37,701 nucleotides of DNA from Apostichopus californicus (GCA_020650975.1 JAIPMN010018284.1:1-37701); one strand, 5' to 3'; counted from the first letter of the stretch, positions 19,507 through 30,714 are shown. Notes: generated from the letters alone by a model not told the origin. Translations and numbers: made by a program.

Positions 19507-20448
19507 CCCTTGCAATGGTTGTCAATTATACTGCCCAGGGAAGTAACTTAATGTAATCAAACAATATATTTCACTGTTTATTTGTACACTGATGAATACA
19601 GAGGAGCTATTATTTACAGGTACAATGTACCATCAATTTGCTTTATACTGGGTAAATGTCCATCTAAAATGTGTTCCCTTTATGTTAGGATCATTGAAAT
19701 GAACAGTCTGATGAAACGACAGTCAATGTTTGGTTTTCGTACATGCGACTTATACTCACATTGGAAAATGATATTCTAACGAACATTGTAAATTTATATC
19801 AGAATTGTCCTTTAGTTGCATGGGGACTTGAAGTTAGGAATGATATGTACATGTTTTCATGGCTTTTTCTTTCTTTTAAAAGAGCATAGGGCAATATTTA
19901 TTATCATATATTTCTATCTATCTATATATATCTATATTTATTTATATTTATATTAATATCATTCCCGGCAGGCCGCAACATTCGATTGATAAACATGATG
20001 GAGTAAGTGGTTATTCATTAATTTTTTTGGAGATGCCAAGCCAAGTAATAACGATCCCATTGAACTGCTTGAGTACTAATTGTAGTAATTTGAAGTAACT
20101 GTTTTAGTAACGCTCAATCTAAGCTAGTATGGTAGTACTAGTTAGTAGGGGGCTTATGAGTTAGGTTACTATATGCCTAGTCACGCACAGTCAGTGAAGG
20201 AGGGTATCGATACAGAAATAGCCTGTAGGCTAGGAGGGTCTAGTCTATGTCATGCTACAGTTAAGGCGATGCCTAGTAGTGGTACTACAATGCTTGTAAG
20301 TAGTAGCCTAGGTCTAAGAGTATTTTGCTAGCTCTAGTATTAATTCAAGATTAAAGTAGTATCCATAGGCTGCATATGCTGATTACTTATGTCTGTGCAT
20401 ACACCTAGAAGTACAACTATAATAATCATTGTAGCCTTTTTTCTGCAG
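19507..20448. other. Spacer, AT-rich, with a degenerate TATC/TATA microsatellite
   Basis: 19913-19950 is a TATC/TATATT-rich simple repeat. 20085-20340 is rich in short TAGTA and GCCTAG strings. No coding region is supported. Confidence 0.4.
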
Positions 20449-22185
20449 ATCTACTCTCAAAAAGCAAAGACTGGGAATGAACTTGCAGCAAACTATTTCC
20501 AGCAAACAAAATGTTGGTGAGTACAATTCCTATACATGTATGATGCACCTCCGACCACCAGGATAGGTGTGCCATGTCCAAATTAAGCTGAACATTGACA
20601 CATCATTGCGTAGATAATATGACACACCATTGCATTATTTAAATTTGACAGGGATTAACTTCATTTCAGAGCCCGGTGTGCTTTTTACGTGACCCGCCAT
20701 GCGGGATACAAAACGTCACGGCCAAACGGCACTACCGAACCATCCCATACTGACAAACGAAACTCAGGTCAAGCGAGCCAAAAACCTTCGCCCGCCGACC
20801 TGCAGAGACAAACCCCCAACCCCCCACTCAAACATTCAAAAAATTACAAAAGGACGACCCGCACGCAGCGAAACGAAAAACCCCTCCCCAGCACACCAGC
20901 GTCCAAAGAAGGCAGCCCCATATAAACGGCGAAAATCGCCTTCAATTTCAAGGCGAATGTCAGACTTCACCGCCTCCAGGACTGCCTGCCAACTGGCAAA
21001 TTTCCCCCTGGAAACCACATTACATCTATTCCGCCAAACATGTTTTTTTACAATAGAGCAAACAAATATAATGCGGTGCAACACCGCAACCGAACAAACT
21101 GGAGGGTCTACCCCATATAAAATAAAGCCCTGCCCTACCGACCATGAACGGTCTCCCGTAACACGGTCGGTCCAGGTCTGGAACCACTCCCATAAGTTTA
21201 ATACAAAGCAACAATGCGTAAAAAGCACAAAGCAACAATGCCAAAAAACATGAGCGGTACTCTCTAAGCTGTCACAGCCGGTCCTTGGGCACAGTCCATC
21301 ATCTAATCGCCAATGATATCTTTTTAGGTTGGTCACCAAGGCACCGTGTGCAATTCTCCATGCAAGATCACGGAGCCTGCAACCATGTGTTACTCCTGAT
21401 TTCAGAGTGAACTCATGAGGCGAAGTTAGGCCTCTCGGTACAACCAACCACGTAGACGTGAAATACCAGCTTCATCCAATGTTCAGTCAGTAGCTTTTAC
21501 TCCGGCATTATCTGAATTTCACATGGCTGACCATATTGAAGGTGGCTCATCATCCTTTGTAGAGAGCTTGCAGCCAGATTATCAGTGCACCGATGAAAGT
21601 CCCACAACAATTATCCACCAATCATCTATACCTTTAGCAACTGAAGTAAGTGAACTGTACAAACTGGCAGGCAACTCTTGACCAAGATGGTCACATTTCT
21701 GACAAGTGGGAGGATACGTTGGGTGAGCCCGATGATACCTGTGATGCTTCACCTTTGGAAGATGATGAGGAGTCAGAGAGAGTCCAGGAGTGGTTGATGA
21801 TACATCTATAGAGGACATTGGATGAGAGTAGAAAGAAGTCTTCTCCTGATACTCACATTTGCAACTACGCATTCTGTCACTGATGTCCAGCTGTCTGATA
21901 TGCTAGCACTAATTAGTCTCCATTGTATGGAAACTCACCCTGCCCTTGGTAGTCTTTATAAGTTTAAGAACTATTTTGAAAAGGCAGATTCACCAGTGCA
22001 AACGTATTATTACTGTGGGTCCTGTTTTAGCTCTGTTGAAGATGGCCAGACCAACTGTAATATATGCAGGACGACAATTGACTTTGAGAAGAACAAATTC
22101 CTCAATGTATCACTAGAGCCTCAAATTCAAAACTTGTTTCAGGGTCCTGGTTTTGTAGATAAAATTCAGCATAGATTTAAGAAAG
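20449..22185 (+). pseudogene. EnSpm/CACTA-like transposase, N-terminal exons, split by a LINE
   Basis: The best-supported block is 21822-22180: LLILTFATTHSVTDVQLSDM then ISLHCMETHPALGSLYKFKN, a Cys cluster YYYCGSCFSSVEDGQTNCNIC, and FLNVSLEPQIQNLF followed by FVDKIQHRF. This resembles the N-terminal zinc region of metazoan EnSpm (tnp2-type) transposases. Upstream, a frame at 21452-21675 (EIPASSNVQSVAFTP, ADHIEGGSSSF) ends its clear coding at ACTGAA/GTAAGT, a good donor. An acidic segment (EDDEESERVQEW) lies at 21690-21805 after a frame change. Further upstream, 20449-20516 is framed by TTTTTTCTGCAG and TTG/GTGAGT, and a further acceptor sits at 20669. The tnp2 catalytic part is absent; a different repeat begins near 22190. 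The link of the upstream exons to the block is inferred. Confidence 0.55.
20678..21460 (-). mobile_element. Tx1-like LINE 3' tail, copy 2 (about 780 bp)
   Basis: The left end GTGCTTTTTACGTGACCCGCC matches copies 1 and 3. On the minus strand an ORF of 203 codons (21447-20836) encodes the RT C-terminus with a zinc-binding domain: LRDLAWRIAHGAL, LCPRTGCDSLESTAHVFWHC and LWEWFQTW. That CxxxxC...HxxxC pattern is the zf-RVT type found at LINE ORF2 C-termini. A 24-bp direct duplication (ACAAAGCAACAATGC twice, about 21205-21242) adds eight residues. The insertion follows AGCCCGGT directly after a splice acceptor, so it disrupted an exon. I found no clear target duplication; the right border is approximate. 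Confidence 0.85.
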
Positions 22186-22214
22186 TATGGATTGTTACAA
22201 CAAGATGGGCCTCT

Positions 22215-22386
22215 TGCGAAGTCATATTCCTTTGCTGCGATATTGCTACGACTAGTCATAGGAGCAAAACCCTGCGGCGAAGTAAAATTTCCGCTGTCGT
22301 GAAGTCACGGCAAAGTCACAGTAAAAGTGAAGTACTGCGAAGTCTTGTAGCGAAGGTATTCCTTCGCGGCGAAGTCGCAGCGAAGT
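22215..22386. repeat. GCGAAGT-rich repeat, two 40-bp direct copies
   Basis: GCGAAGT or a near variant occurs at least seven times. Two longer blocks, starting at about 22215 and 22345, share the order GCGAAG, ATTCCTT, GCGA, TGC/CGC, CGA. The block follows directly on the EnSpm fragment and may be a short repeat element or foldback of unknown family. Confidence 0.45.
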
Positions 22387-23626
22387 AACCCTTTTGGTAG
22401 GGGTGGCATCAAACAAGATGAGTAAAACTTGCTACAATTTTGGATGATACTCTTTGTAAAGTTTTCTCCAACATCATATCCTCCTTCAAGTCGGTGATAA
22501 CAATAAGTAATCATTACAGGATATAATTACAAATTAAACCAAAAATATGTCATCTTTCTTATTTTATGAAAGCCACCTTCCTTTTGTTCTGCATACATCT
22601 TCACTTAAATGGATGGCATTCACCATGCTATACATGCCTGTATTACTGTCCTGAATATGTTGATTTAAAGGAAAATACAACATGGAACAATGCGTGTTTT
22701 TTTAAATCTCTCTTACATACCGTAAACATTGATTGTTTGGTAAATTTAGATCCAACACAAGACGGAATTTGCGTCAGCTGAAGAGGAAGCGGCATTTTGG
22801 AAGTCAATCCGACAGACAGGCGGTGGGAATATAACAGATGAGGTGAGTGCGAGACCTTTCTTACCTGCTTTAATAATTAATCGTATTCAGGATCCTGTTT
22901 TCCTTTTATCTGTACAGTTATTTACATTTGGTTATTATTTTTTGGTAAAATTTAAAGGGGCCTTTGTAGAATTATGGCCTCCTTGAATAACATATGTGTG
23001 ATATTGCATTGATCAGTGAATTTAATTCTGCTGAAATCCGTATTAAATAATTGATGTATCTATGTAGTTTGTATTTTTAATAAAATAACTTGAAAAGTAA
23101 TAGGTAGGGTTGCACAGACGATGATATTGCTTTCTTATTCAAGAAGTTTCATTACCAGAATTGTATATGTTTTCATACTTACAGACACCAGAGGTAAGAC
23201 AGAAGCTGGTTCACAAAGCTTCAGAGACAACATCAAAATGAAGACCTGATGAGATCCAGGATACAGAACGGTAAGACTATCGTTTTGTGATTTGCAATGA
23301 TAACTTTGACGTTTCAGAGATGATAAGCTTGTAGAGAACCAAACACCATAGTGAGCGGGAGGTGTTGGACAAAGGCATAGCTTCCACAAAAAGATCCCCC
23401 CCCCCCCAGCAAAAAATAAAAGGAGAGCATCATTTGGGAGAAGTTCGAAGGTGCTGAGCACACAAACTTGTAACATGCTCTATGCAAAAATAGGTTAAAA
23501 ATCGTACACTATATGTGAACATTTAAGCCATACTTCCCTATCCGTGATTTGAAGTGATGATATGCGGAGTAAAATAACTGTCTGGCAAGAAATCATTTAT
23601 TTAAATTGCAACTTTGCTTAACAGTG
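22387..23626 (+). other. Spacer with two candidate exons
   Basis: 22750-22842 is framed by AAATTTAG and GAG/GTGAGT and reads FASAEEEAAFWKSIRQTGGG, an acidic/aromatic peptide I cannot place. 23185-23240 follows CTTACAG and reads TPEVRQKLVHKASETTSK before a stop. They could be exons of one gene, possibly transposon-derived. A run of 12 C lies at 23396-23407. Nothing else is recognised. Confidence 0.25.
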
Positions 23627-23933
23627 CAGAGACGTATCTATGGGGGAACAATGGGAGAGATCGCCCACCCCCCCCCCTTTTTGAATAACCCGAAAAATAA
23701 AATTGAACTAAAAACAGGAAATATCGTTAAAACCCTCTTTTTCAGGTTGGGGGAAGCTAAGCGAAACTTAGTAATACAATACTCTTATTATGGTTTATTA
23801 TTTGCAACGCGAGAAGCATTTTGGGCAAATGTTGCCTTTTACATCACACTTCTTTGAGTGTAATAATACTCTTCATGCACCTTTTAAGATTCTGCTCCCC
23901 CCCCCCCCCTGCAAATTTCTGGCTATGTCCCTG
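23627..23933. mobile_element. Non-autonomous hAT-type MITE, 307 bp
   Basis: The left end starts CAGAGACGTATCTA; the right end reverse-complemented starts CAGGGACATAGCCA (10 of 14 identical). Flanks are TAACAGTG (23619-23626) and TAAAAGTG (23934-23941), an 8-bp duplication with one mismatch. Both ends resemble CAGTGGCGTAGC of the complete hAT. Runs of 10 and 13 C lie inside it (23668-23677, 23897-23909). No transposase is encoded. Confidence 0.75.
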
Positions 23934-24060
23934 TAAAAGTGCATATAAAATTACGTGAATGTTGAATAAAGATTCGTATTGTTTAATTGTAATTGTTATT
24001 TACAGGTATCATATTCTGAGTGGATTTGAGGGGAAATAGATTGATAATCACCGACCATGG

Positions 24061-27000
24061 ACGAAGAAAGAACGACGAGAGGGGTGCCCATGTGACCTTT
24101 GTCCAGGCAAGTATATTAAGGCTGTATGGGAATTAAAACGCCATTTACGTTAATGTGTTAACCATGTGTACCATGCAAAAAGAAACTATCATTAAAAATA
24201 AGACATGCGGAACAAGCAACATACCAGAATGTCACTACCATTGTTACCTGTGTGGGGGTGTTCTGAAACGGAGAGTTGACTTCACTCACCGTGATAGTAT
24301 TTGTCAAGGTAATGCCAACAGATACGATTCCTTACCTGGGTGCAAAAGTGGTACTAAGGGTGGTAACAGTAGCGATAGTGGCAATGGGGATGAGGCTGTC
24401 GGTAATAGTCAGAGTGCTGGTGGCTACGAAAATGTAAGTAGCGAAGGTAGGAGTGGTGATAGTCATGATAATCAGGAAGAGGAATTCATTGAAGAGGAAG
24501 AAAGAGACACAGAGTTAGGTACAATAGTGGAGAAGAATATCGAGGTGATGTTGACAGTGAACATAGTAGTGATGTTGCTGGTAGTAGTATAAGTCATGTC
24601 GATGGTTACGGAAATGTAAGTATCGAGGGTAGGAGTGTTGATAGAGATGAGAATCAAGAAGAGGAATTCGTTGGAAGGGACAATAAAAATAGCAAATGCA
24701 GTGGAATGACAAAAAAAACAAAGCGACGAAGACATGTTCGAACGAAATGTTCTGAATGTGGCTTACAAATGTTGAAAATAAATCTTAAGAGGCACATGAA
24801 AGCAAAACATGTGTGGATCAGTTCAATTCGATATTCTTAGTCCGTAAAACTGTGAGGGGTGTTGACTACCCGCTACATGTACAAAGGAAATTACATGACG
24901 TAAATCCAGTCATCGTTTGTGAACATTTACAAACGATTGTTAATTTTGTTAATGAATTTTTAATTTGTTAAAGTTTGTTTTTCTATTTCTTTTTGAATTA
25001 AACAATTGTTAATTGTTAATTAAAGAGGCAAGTTTACAAGGTGTTCCAGTGATTGTTCCCATCCCGAATATCTCAGAAAGCCGATAGCAGCACTTCTCTG
25101 TGTTTAACAACGCAACCGACTACTATGCCCGTCTTGGGAGATGCGTCGTTAACGTTTGACAAAGATGGGACCGTTTTAAACTGTGCTTGTTGTAAGCAGA
25201 GTAGATCGTTTGTACACAAAGGAGCGTGTATATGGTACCTCAAATAGTGTAATTTGCTCCCACAATAGAATTGGAGGAAGACGAAAATGTTATTGGTAAC
25301 AGAATGAAAATATTCCATTGCCACTTCCTCATGCATACATAAAAAGGAGCGGTAGTTATCCGTCTGAATTTATTCCCACAGAAACACACTGTTCATCGTG
25401 TGGACATCAACTATCTCAACCCATCAAAATAACGGACCTCGCACGGCATGGACAATGGTATTGTAAGATACTGTAAGGTTTGTCCGGAATGTAATTTACC
25501 ATTTAGGTATGAAGAATTTAATGAGGGCGTTCACAATTTGAACGATTTGCTTTTGGTTGCGTTAGAAATGCTTCATCGTTTGGAGAATTGATTTGATTAA
25601 ATCTATGAAATATATTCCCAATGTCGTCATTGTAGATATGGCACATATGGTTGTTGCGCATAACAAGATTCCCTGAAATGTTCAGTCCGAATAACGGGAT
25701 GCTCGCCGTACCGTCAGTAGCGACAAAAAGGCTAGTTCAGTCTGGCAGTTTTATAAAGAATATGCGCTGGCTTAATGAACAGGAATCTGTTCCTGATTCT
25801 ATTGGCCATGTCCATCCAGTGACTGGTTCTAACAAACATTGTTGCCTCTTCGACAGGCTGCACGGGAAAAAAACACTACGTAGAATACAGTTTGTACCAG
25901 AGCTGTTCGTAAAAGAGAACACTCAGGCACAGGAGCAATTACATAGTGAATCAAGAAAAGTAAAAATTTTAGGTATGAAATGTCACCAGTCAAGAACATC
26001 TTTTTATTTCGGAACATTTTGGACCTCAGAAACAGAAAAATTAACAAGCTACAGTTACAAAATTTGCAAACAAATATGGGCCAATCCTTTGACTTTCAGT
26101 TCCATCGGTAAGGTGGAAATTGATTTTGCCAAACCATATCAGGACAGTGAGCTTTTGTTCAGAGAAAGAACAAAATGGAAATGAGAACACTGGTAGACAA
26201 GCAGACTCACAAACACCAACACAACATGAAACAGACACAAATACATCCACTAGAAGGAGAAGAGCTGAGCCCGACACAGGTAAACCAAAAAAAGCGAAGC
26301 CCACAATGTGGTTACCACATCTTGGGCTGAGTGAAGCTGAACGTCTGATACTACTGGAAAGGAAGTGGTTGAACGATTCGGTCATCAATGCAGGGCAGAA
26401 CACATTAAAGAAGCTTCCGGGGTTGGAAGTTTGCAAGATACATGGCAGAATCCTGTGAATTTGTCCAGGTAGTAAAGTTGACAAATTACCATTGGATAGT
26501 TCTCAGCAACATCGGCATGTACGTATTTTTGATAGTAAGGTGCCTAAGAGACTATCGTACCCACTGGATATCGTGAAAGCTGCTGCCTGTCTCTTGCAGA
26601 CAAAAGATGACCATATATTTCTCCATGTAATGAATGTTACACAACAGAAATGCGGTTCTTCTTGTGGGGTTATTGCCCTTGCTTTTGCTGCTTCACTTTG
26701 CACAGGACAAGATCCCACTAAACTTCATTATGATGAGGACATCATCTGGCAGGGTCTTTTTGAAAACCTATCCAATTGGCAATGACACCTTTCTACAACA
26801 CGTACCGTTAAGAAAAAACGCTCACGGGTTGTGACGGAAATGATATATTGCACTTGCAGAAGGCCAGATGATGGGGGGGGGGGGGAATGGCACAATGTGT
26901 CGTGTGTGAAGACTGGTTCCACGAAACATGCATAGGACGAATTCCTAAAAGAGAATATCACTGCCATTACTGTCAGAGAAGGCTAAGCAAGCAAAACGTA

Positions 27001-27112
27001 AAAGCAAGGCCAAAAAAATCATCCCACGACCTCAGAGAGTTCAAGCTACGTTATGGTATTCATAAATGGAAGGCCCTTCAGAACAGTTGTACAATTTTGT
27101 TAACCGTATAGC
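24061..27112 (+). pseudogene. KDZ/HMGXB3-like protein with C2H2 fingers, Ulp1 protease and PHD finger
   Basis: Pieces in shifting frames follow one another without other features. C2H2-type fingers come first: CDLCPGKYIKAVWELKRHLR (24093) and KCSECGLQMLKINLKRHMK (24748). A block IFLVRKTVRGVDYPLHVQRK (about 24828) is followed by NCACCKQSRSFVHKGACIWY (about 25180), ETHCSSCGHQL (25380), KVCPECNLPFRYEEF (25477), VVIVDMAHMVVAHNK (25626) and MFSPNNGMLAVPS (25679). HPVTGSNKHCCLFDRLHGKK follows at about 25813. I recognise this block order from HMGXB3-like animal proteins, which are related to KDZ transposases. A C48 (Ulp1) domain follows: LLERKWLNDSVINAGQ (about 26352) and QQKCGSSCGVIALAFA (about 26643, active-site Cys). 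A PHD finger ends the protein (IYCTCRRPD, then QCVVCEDWFHETC and YHCHYC). Many stops and frameshifts show decay, or unrecognised introns. Confidence 0.6.
24421..24680 (+). repeat. 182-bp internal duplication in the acidic linker
   Basis: The string TGGCTACGAAAATGTAAGT at 24421 recurs as TGGTTACGGAAATGTAAGT at 24603, and similarity continues through the NQEEEF codons. The period, 182 bp, is not a multiple of three, and the second unit reads in another frame. Confidence 0.75.
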
Positions 27113-27189
27113 TCTTGATAACACATTACCCGAAGCAGCTGAGAAGTAAGCTGTAGTAGAAAGATTGCCAGAACATATATCCATGAACA

Positions 27190-28460
27190 TCAAGGGATTA
27201 ACACAAGCAGTTTCAGACATGAAAGACTTTCATTTGATTAAATTTTACTTGTTGATGATATTGTTCTGGCACTGACTTATTTGTTTAACCGAAACTTGGC
27301 TAAAGTAAAGTGGTACTGAAGCTGCCTTAGTCGCTTGGGGGTTATTCTTACCTTGGAGTGCCTCGCCCGCTGGATAGAATTGGTGGTGGGACTGGTTTGG
27401 TTTTTCGTGACTCAATTAACATGAACCTAATGCAATGTGATGAAAAGTCGTGTTTTGAATTTTCTGAATTGAGGGTCGCTATTGATAATCTCAGAGTTCG
27501 CTTAGTAATTATCTACCGTCCTCCATATTCCGAAGCTCATCCGGTTACCACTTCAACTTTTTTCCAAGAATTCAGTGATCTGCTTGAAGACTGTGTGCTT
27601 TGTTCTGATTTTAATATCCATGTGGATGATTACACAGTACTGATGCGACTAAATTTGGTGATATTATGACACACGCTTCATTTAATCATCACACGATCTA
27701 CTAACGATATTGTGTTATCGTCTCCACAAGGTACTTTAAAGTGTCTGATCATTCGTCAATTAGATGTTATTTCTTTACCTACATACATTGAACTAAAGAA
27801 ATTAAGTACCGGAAATATATATTGATATTGATCAATTCTGTACAAATATTTTGCAATCTTCACATTGCACACCTGAATGGCTTGATTTGGAGAGTTTGGT
27901 TGAATGCTGTGACCCTACTTTAAACATCTGTCCTTGATATCCACGCACCAGTTCTGACTAGAGTTATTACCGTTAGGCCAACAGTGCCTTGGTTCTCCGA
28001 TAAATTGAAAATATTACGCTCCGCTTGTCGAAAGGCTGAGAGGGTCTTTCGTAAATTTGGTCTTGAATCTGACAGACGGTTCCACCGATCTTTGCGCAAT
28101 GAGTATTAATTCCATCTGGATTCTGCTTAAAAGCCATATTATACATCAATCATCCGGGACTGTGAAGGCGACACCAATAAACTATTCACTGTTGTAAAGT
28201 CATTGTGAAATAACAAGCAAGTTTTTTTTATCCGCCACACCAGAATACTACGGAACTTGTTAATGACTACAGACAATATTTTTTATCTAAATTGATAAAA
28301 TTAATGCAAACATTGATTCTATTGCAACTGGTCCCTTTCAACCTAATTTTCGACAGCATTTCCCATCGAGGTTGGCTGGGTTAAAGCGACTTTCTAATGC
28401 TGAAGTTCGTACAATTATGAAATCCTCCAACACGGCTAGTTGCAATATTGTCCCTTCGCT
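27190..28460 (+). pseudogene. CR1-type LINE ORF2 fragment (endonuclease, RT start)
   Basis: Motifs in several frames are CLTETWLK (about 27282), IGGGTGLVFRDSI (27379), RLVIIYRPPYSEAHP (about 27508), SDFNIHVDD (about 27605, normally GDFN), VSDHSSIRC (about 27743), VPWFSDKLKILRSACRKAER (about 27985) and LSNAEVRTIMKSSNTASCN (about 28395). This runs from the endonuclease active site into the first RT block, after which homology stops near 28460 at a foldback element. The HPVTT and APVL.R.I.VRP.VPWFS patterns resemble CR1/Rex1-group elements of fish and invertebrates, and it is a different family from the element at 13490. Many stops and a lost GD pair mark it as dead. Confidence 0.75.
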
Positions 28461-28465
28461 AACAG

Positions 28466-28651
28466 GTCAACTCGACCTAAAGTCGACTCGACCGTTACTC
28501 AACCTAAAGTTATCTCTACATACAGTCAACTCGCCACTTCCGTTAACATGACCCACGGACAACTCGACCGTTGTCAATAGGTCGGCTTGAAGTTGAGTTC
28601 AACTTTAGGTCCAGTTGACTTAATATCCAGTTAACGAAAGGTCGAGTTGAC
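28466..28651. mobile_element. Foldback/MITE-like element with GTCAACTCGACCT ends
   Basis: GTCAACTCGACCT at 28466-28478 and its exact complement AGGTCGAGTTGAC at 28639-28651 bound a 186-bp segment. Inside are further copies in both directions: CAACTCGACC (28561), ACCTAAAGTT (28508) and AACTTTAGGT (28602). The whole segment could fold on itself. I saw no target duplication. Confidence 0.6.
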
Positions 28652-29151
28652 TTACATTCGAAAATAACAACATATGGCCCAACAACGACTGGGTCACTCA
28701 GTCTAATGAACATACGCTATAATGTTATGATTCTAAACTTTGTTTTGACTACAAAGCAGATTTATCTCGTGCAAGTACAAGTATTATAATAATATTGAAG
28801 ATTCACACGGTGAGATTTCGGCTGAAAAAGCAACTGTTTCGTAAGATGAGAGGTGTAATGACAGTAGATGGTCGTGAAAAGCTGAGGTGTATACCTTAAT
28901 GTTAGGAATATGATGAAATCAATCCAAATAATACAATCCATAGGACCTATAACTTGTGCTACATAATCATGTCCTAACCAAAAGATTACAGAGAGGTGCA
29001 TGTATTTTAAACATTCAGTAAAAAAGGGTAACTAAATGATAGTTATGAATCTTGAATTGAAAAATTTTAGCCACTTTCTAGGGGGCAGTATCAACTTAAA
29101 CTTAACATTTTGTCAAACAAATTAAATATTTTTATTTATACTTTATTATAG
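28652..29151. other. Spacer with no recognised gene
   Basis: AT-rich sequence; nothing supported. Confidence 0.4.
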
Positions 29152-30420
29152 ATACTCAGTGAAACAGCAACACAGTATCAAGTCCATTACACAGGCTGGC
29201 CCAAAAGGTGGGACTGCTTTGTGTAAGAAGTTATCCGAAAGTGCACCGACTACAAGAGAGAACTACCGGTTGAAAAGCTTGCAGAAGAGGTATCAAATAT
29301 ACAGAATGGGAGTACATGCATAAGAAGTAACCGGGATCTCGACTTTGTGTTTGGCCAAAATTGGGATACAAGGGTCTTATACAGATCTGTTGACTTTTGT
29401 TATGATGTTCAAGGGACAAGTCAATTTGTTTTTTAAAATAATGTGCTTATAGAACAAATAACACCTGGTTCATCCTATATAAGCGTGTAAATTGTTGGGA
29501 GGGGATTGGCACAAAAGCAGATTGGGAATCGGTGGCCAAGTAAAGTGTTAGTGATCTTTAGTTATCCCTAGTACATATGGCATACTTTAATTTAGATATT
29601 GAAAGAAATGTTATTTACAACAAACTTTGTGATGCAATCAGCTGCACTTCTCAGTGGAGAATCAGGTTTATAAAATGTGTATATTCTACGAACACGGGTG
29701 AAGAAAACCTGGCAAGGGGAAATCCAGGCAATTATTATTACAGAGGTAATTTCTAACACGCTTATTTCTCAAAATAGACGTCTCATAGATCAAATTAAGA
29801 TTCACAAGAAAGAACTGAAAAAGTATAAAAAAAAAACGTGTAAAGAAATTGCAATTGAGTTCGCTTCATGCCTACAGCTTGGTAAAAAAGAAGTTTAGTA
29901 CACATGCAGCCAGAAGAAATTCTTTTAAAGATAGAAACTACAAGTCTAAATCACTGAAAAATGATTGCTTGGCTGCACTTGCATTTTTGCCATGAGAGGG
30001 GTATAAAACTCTTTGTTTGGTGGTTGAAGAAAGAACAAGTGGCAAGCTAACCACCTGGAATTTCCTTGAATATTTTTCCTATGAAAAGGAAAACGCTGTC
30101 AAACTAGCCAACTAAATGTTGCTTTGTTAATCAAAGATAACTTTAACATTTCAGATTGTGGTTACCATGCCTTAGCAAAAAAAAAAGAAACCTTAAAAAT
30201 GATATAGTATGAAAGTTCACCAGGCTCGTATAAAACAATTTGATAGATTTGTCAGTGACACAAAGTGTCAGTCCTGGAATTCAAACAGACTTCAGGCAGC
30301 TGCTAATTATGAAAATTCAAGAACTGTCCGACCCAAAAAAGTGCTTTCTGCTGAAAACAATATTGTCAAGGTTAAACTTGCGGGAGATAGTACATATGTT
30401 GGCAAATTAATTAATTTATA
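29152..30420 (+). pseudogene. Uncharacterised ORF remnants: chromo-barrel-like exon plus coiled coil
   Basis: After an acceptor TTTATTATAG (ending 29151) the frame reads TQYQVHYTGWPKRWDCFV, then a TAA at 29221, then EVIRKCTDYKRELPVEKLAE in the same frame. The HYTGWPKRWD.(F/W)V motif is the aromatic core of chromo-barrel domains of the MRG15/MSL3 kind, which bind methylated histone tails. Farther on, 29677-29898 encodes a Lys-rich likely coiled coil (LIDQIKIHKKELKKYKKK). ALLIKDNFNISDCGYHALAK (about 30122) and NIVKVKLAGDSTYVGK (about 30358) recall repeated uncharacterised animal ORFs that I know only from memory. Whether these pieces make one gene is inferred. Confidence 0.4.
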
Positions 30421-30714
30421 GCCTCCAACAAATCTGTATTGACCACAGGTCAATAACATGTTATGCAGTCCGGCATTTTGTTTTGATGAATACACACTTA
30501 TCTTGGACTTAAGAAGCATAATCTTTGTTAAGTCTGTAATTGTTCTTAACTTTAAGAAAATTCTTATCTTTGTACTGAAATCATCCCTAACTTTAAGAAT
30601 GATCAGCAGTACACTGACGTATGTTCTTAAGTGTCACATGTCAATTAGGCTGGAAATGTCAATCAAAACACATCATTACTAATTTAGGTGTGTAATGTCG
30701 ATGCCAATGATGGC
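30421..30714. other. Spacer with no recognised gene
   Basis: AT-rich; several CTTAAG/CTTTAAGAA strings but no coding region. Confidence 0.4.

Noticed and set aside
26041-26484. 147-codon minus-strand ORF
   Set aside because: It is antisense to the Ulp1-like coding path, which has clear motifs.
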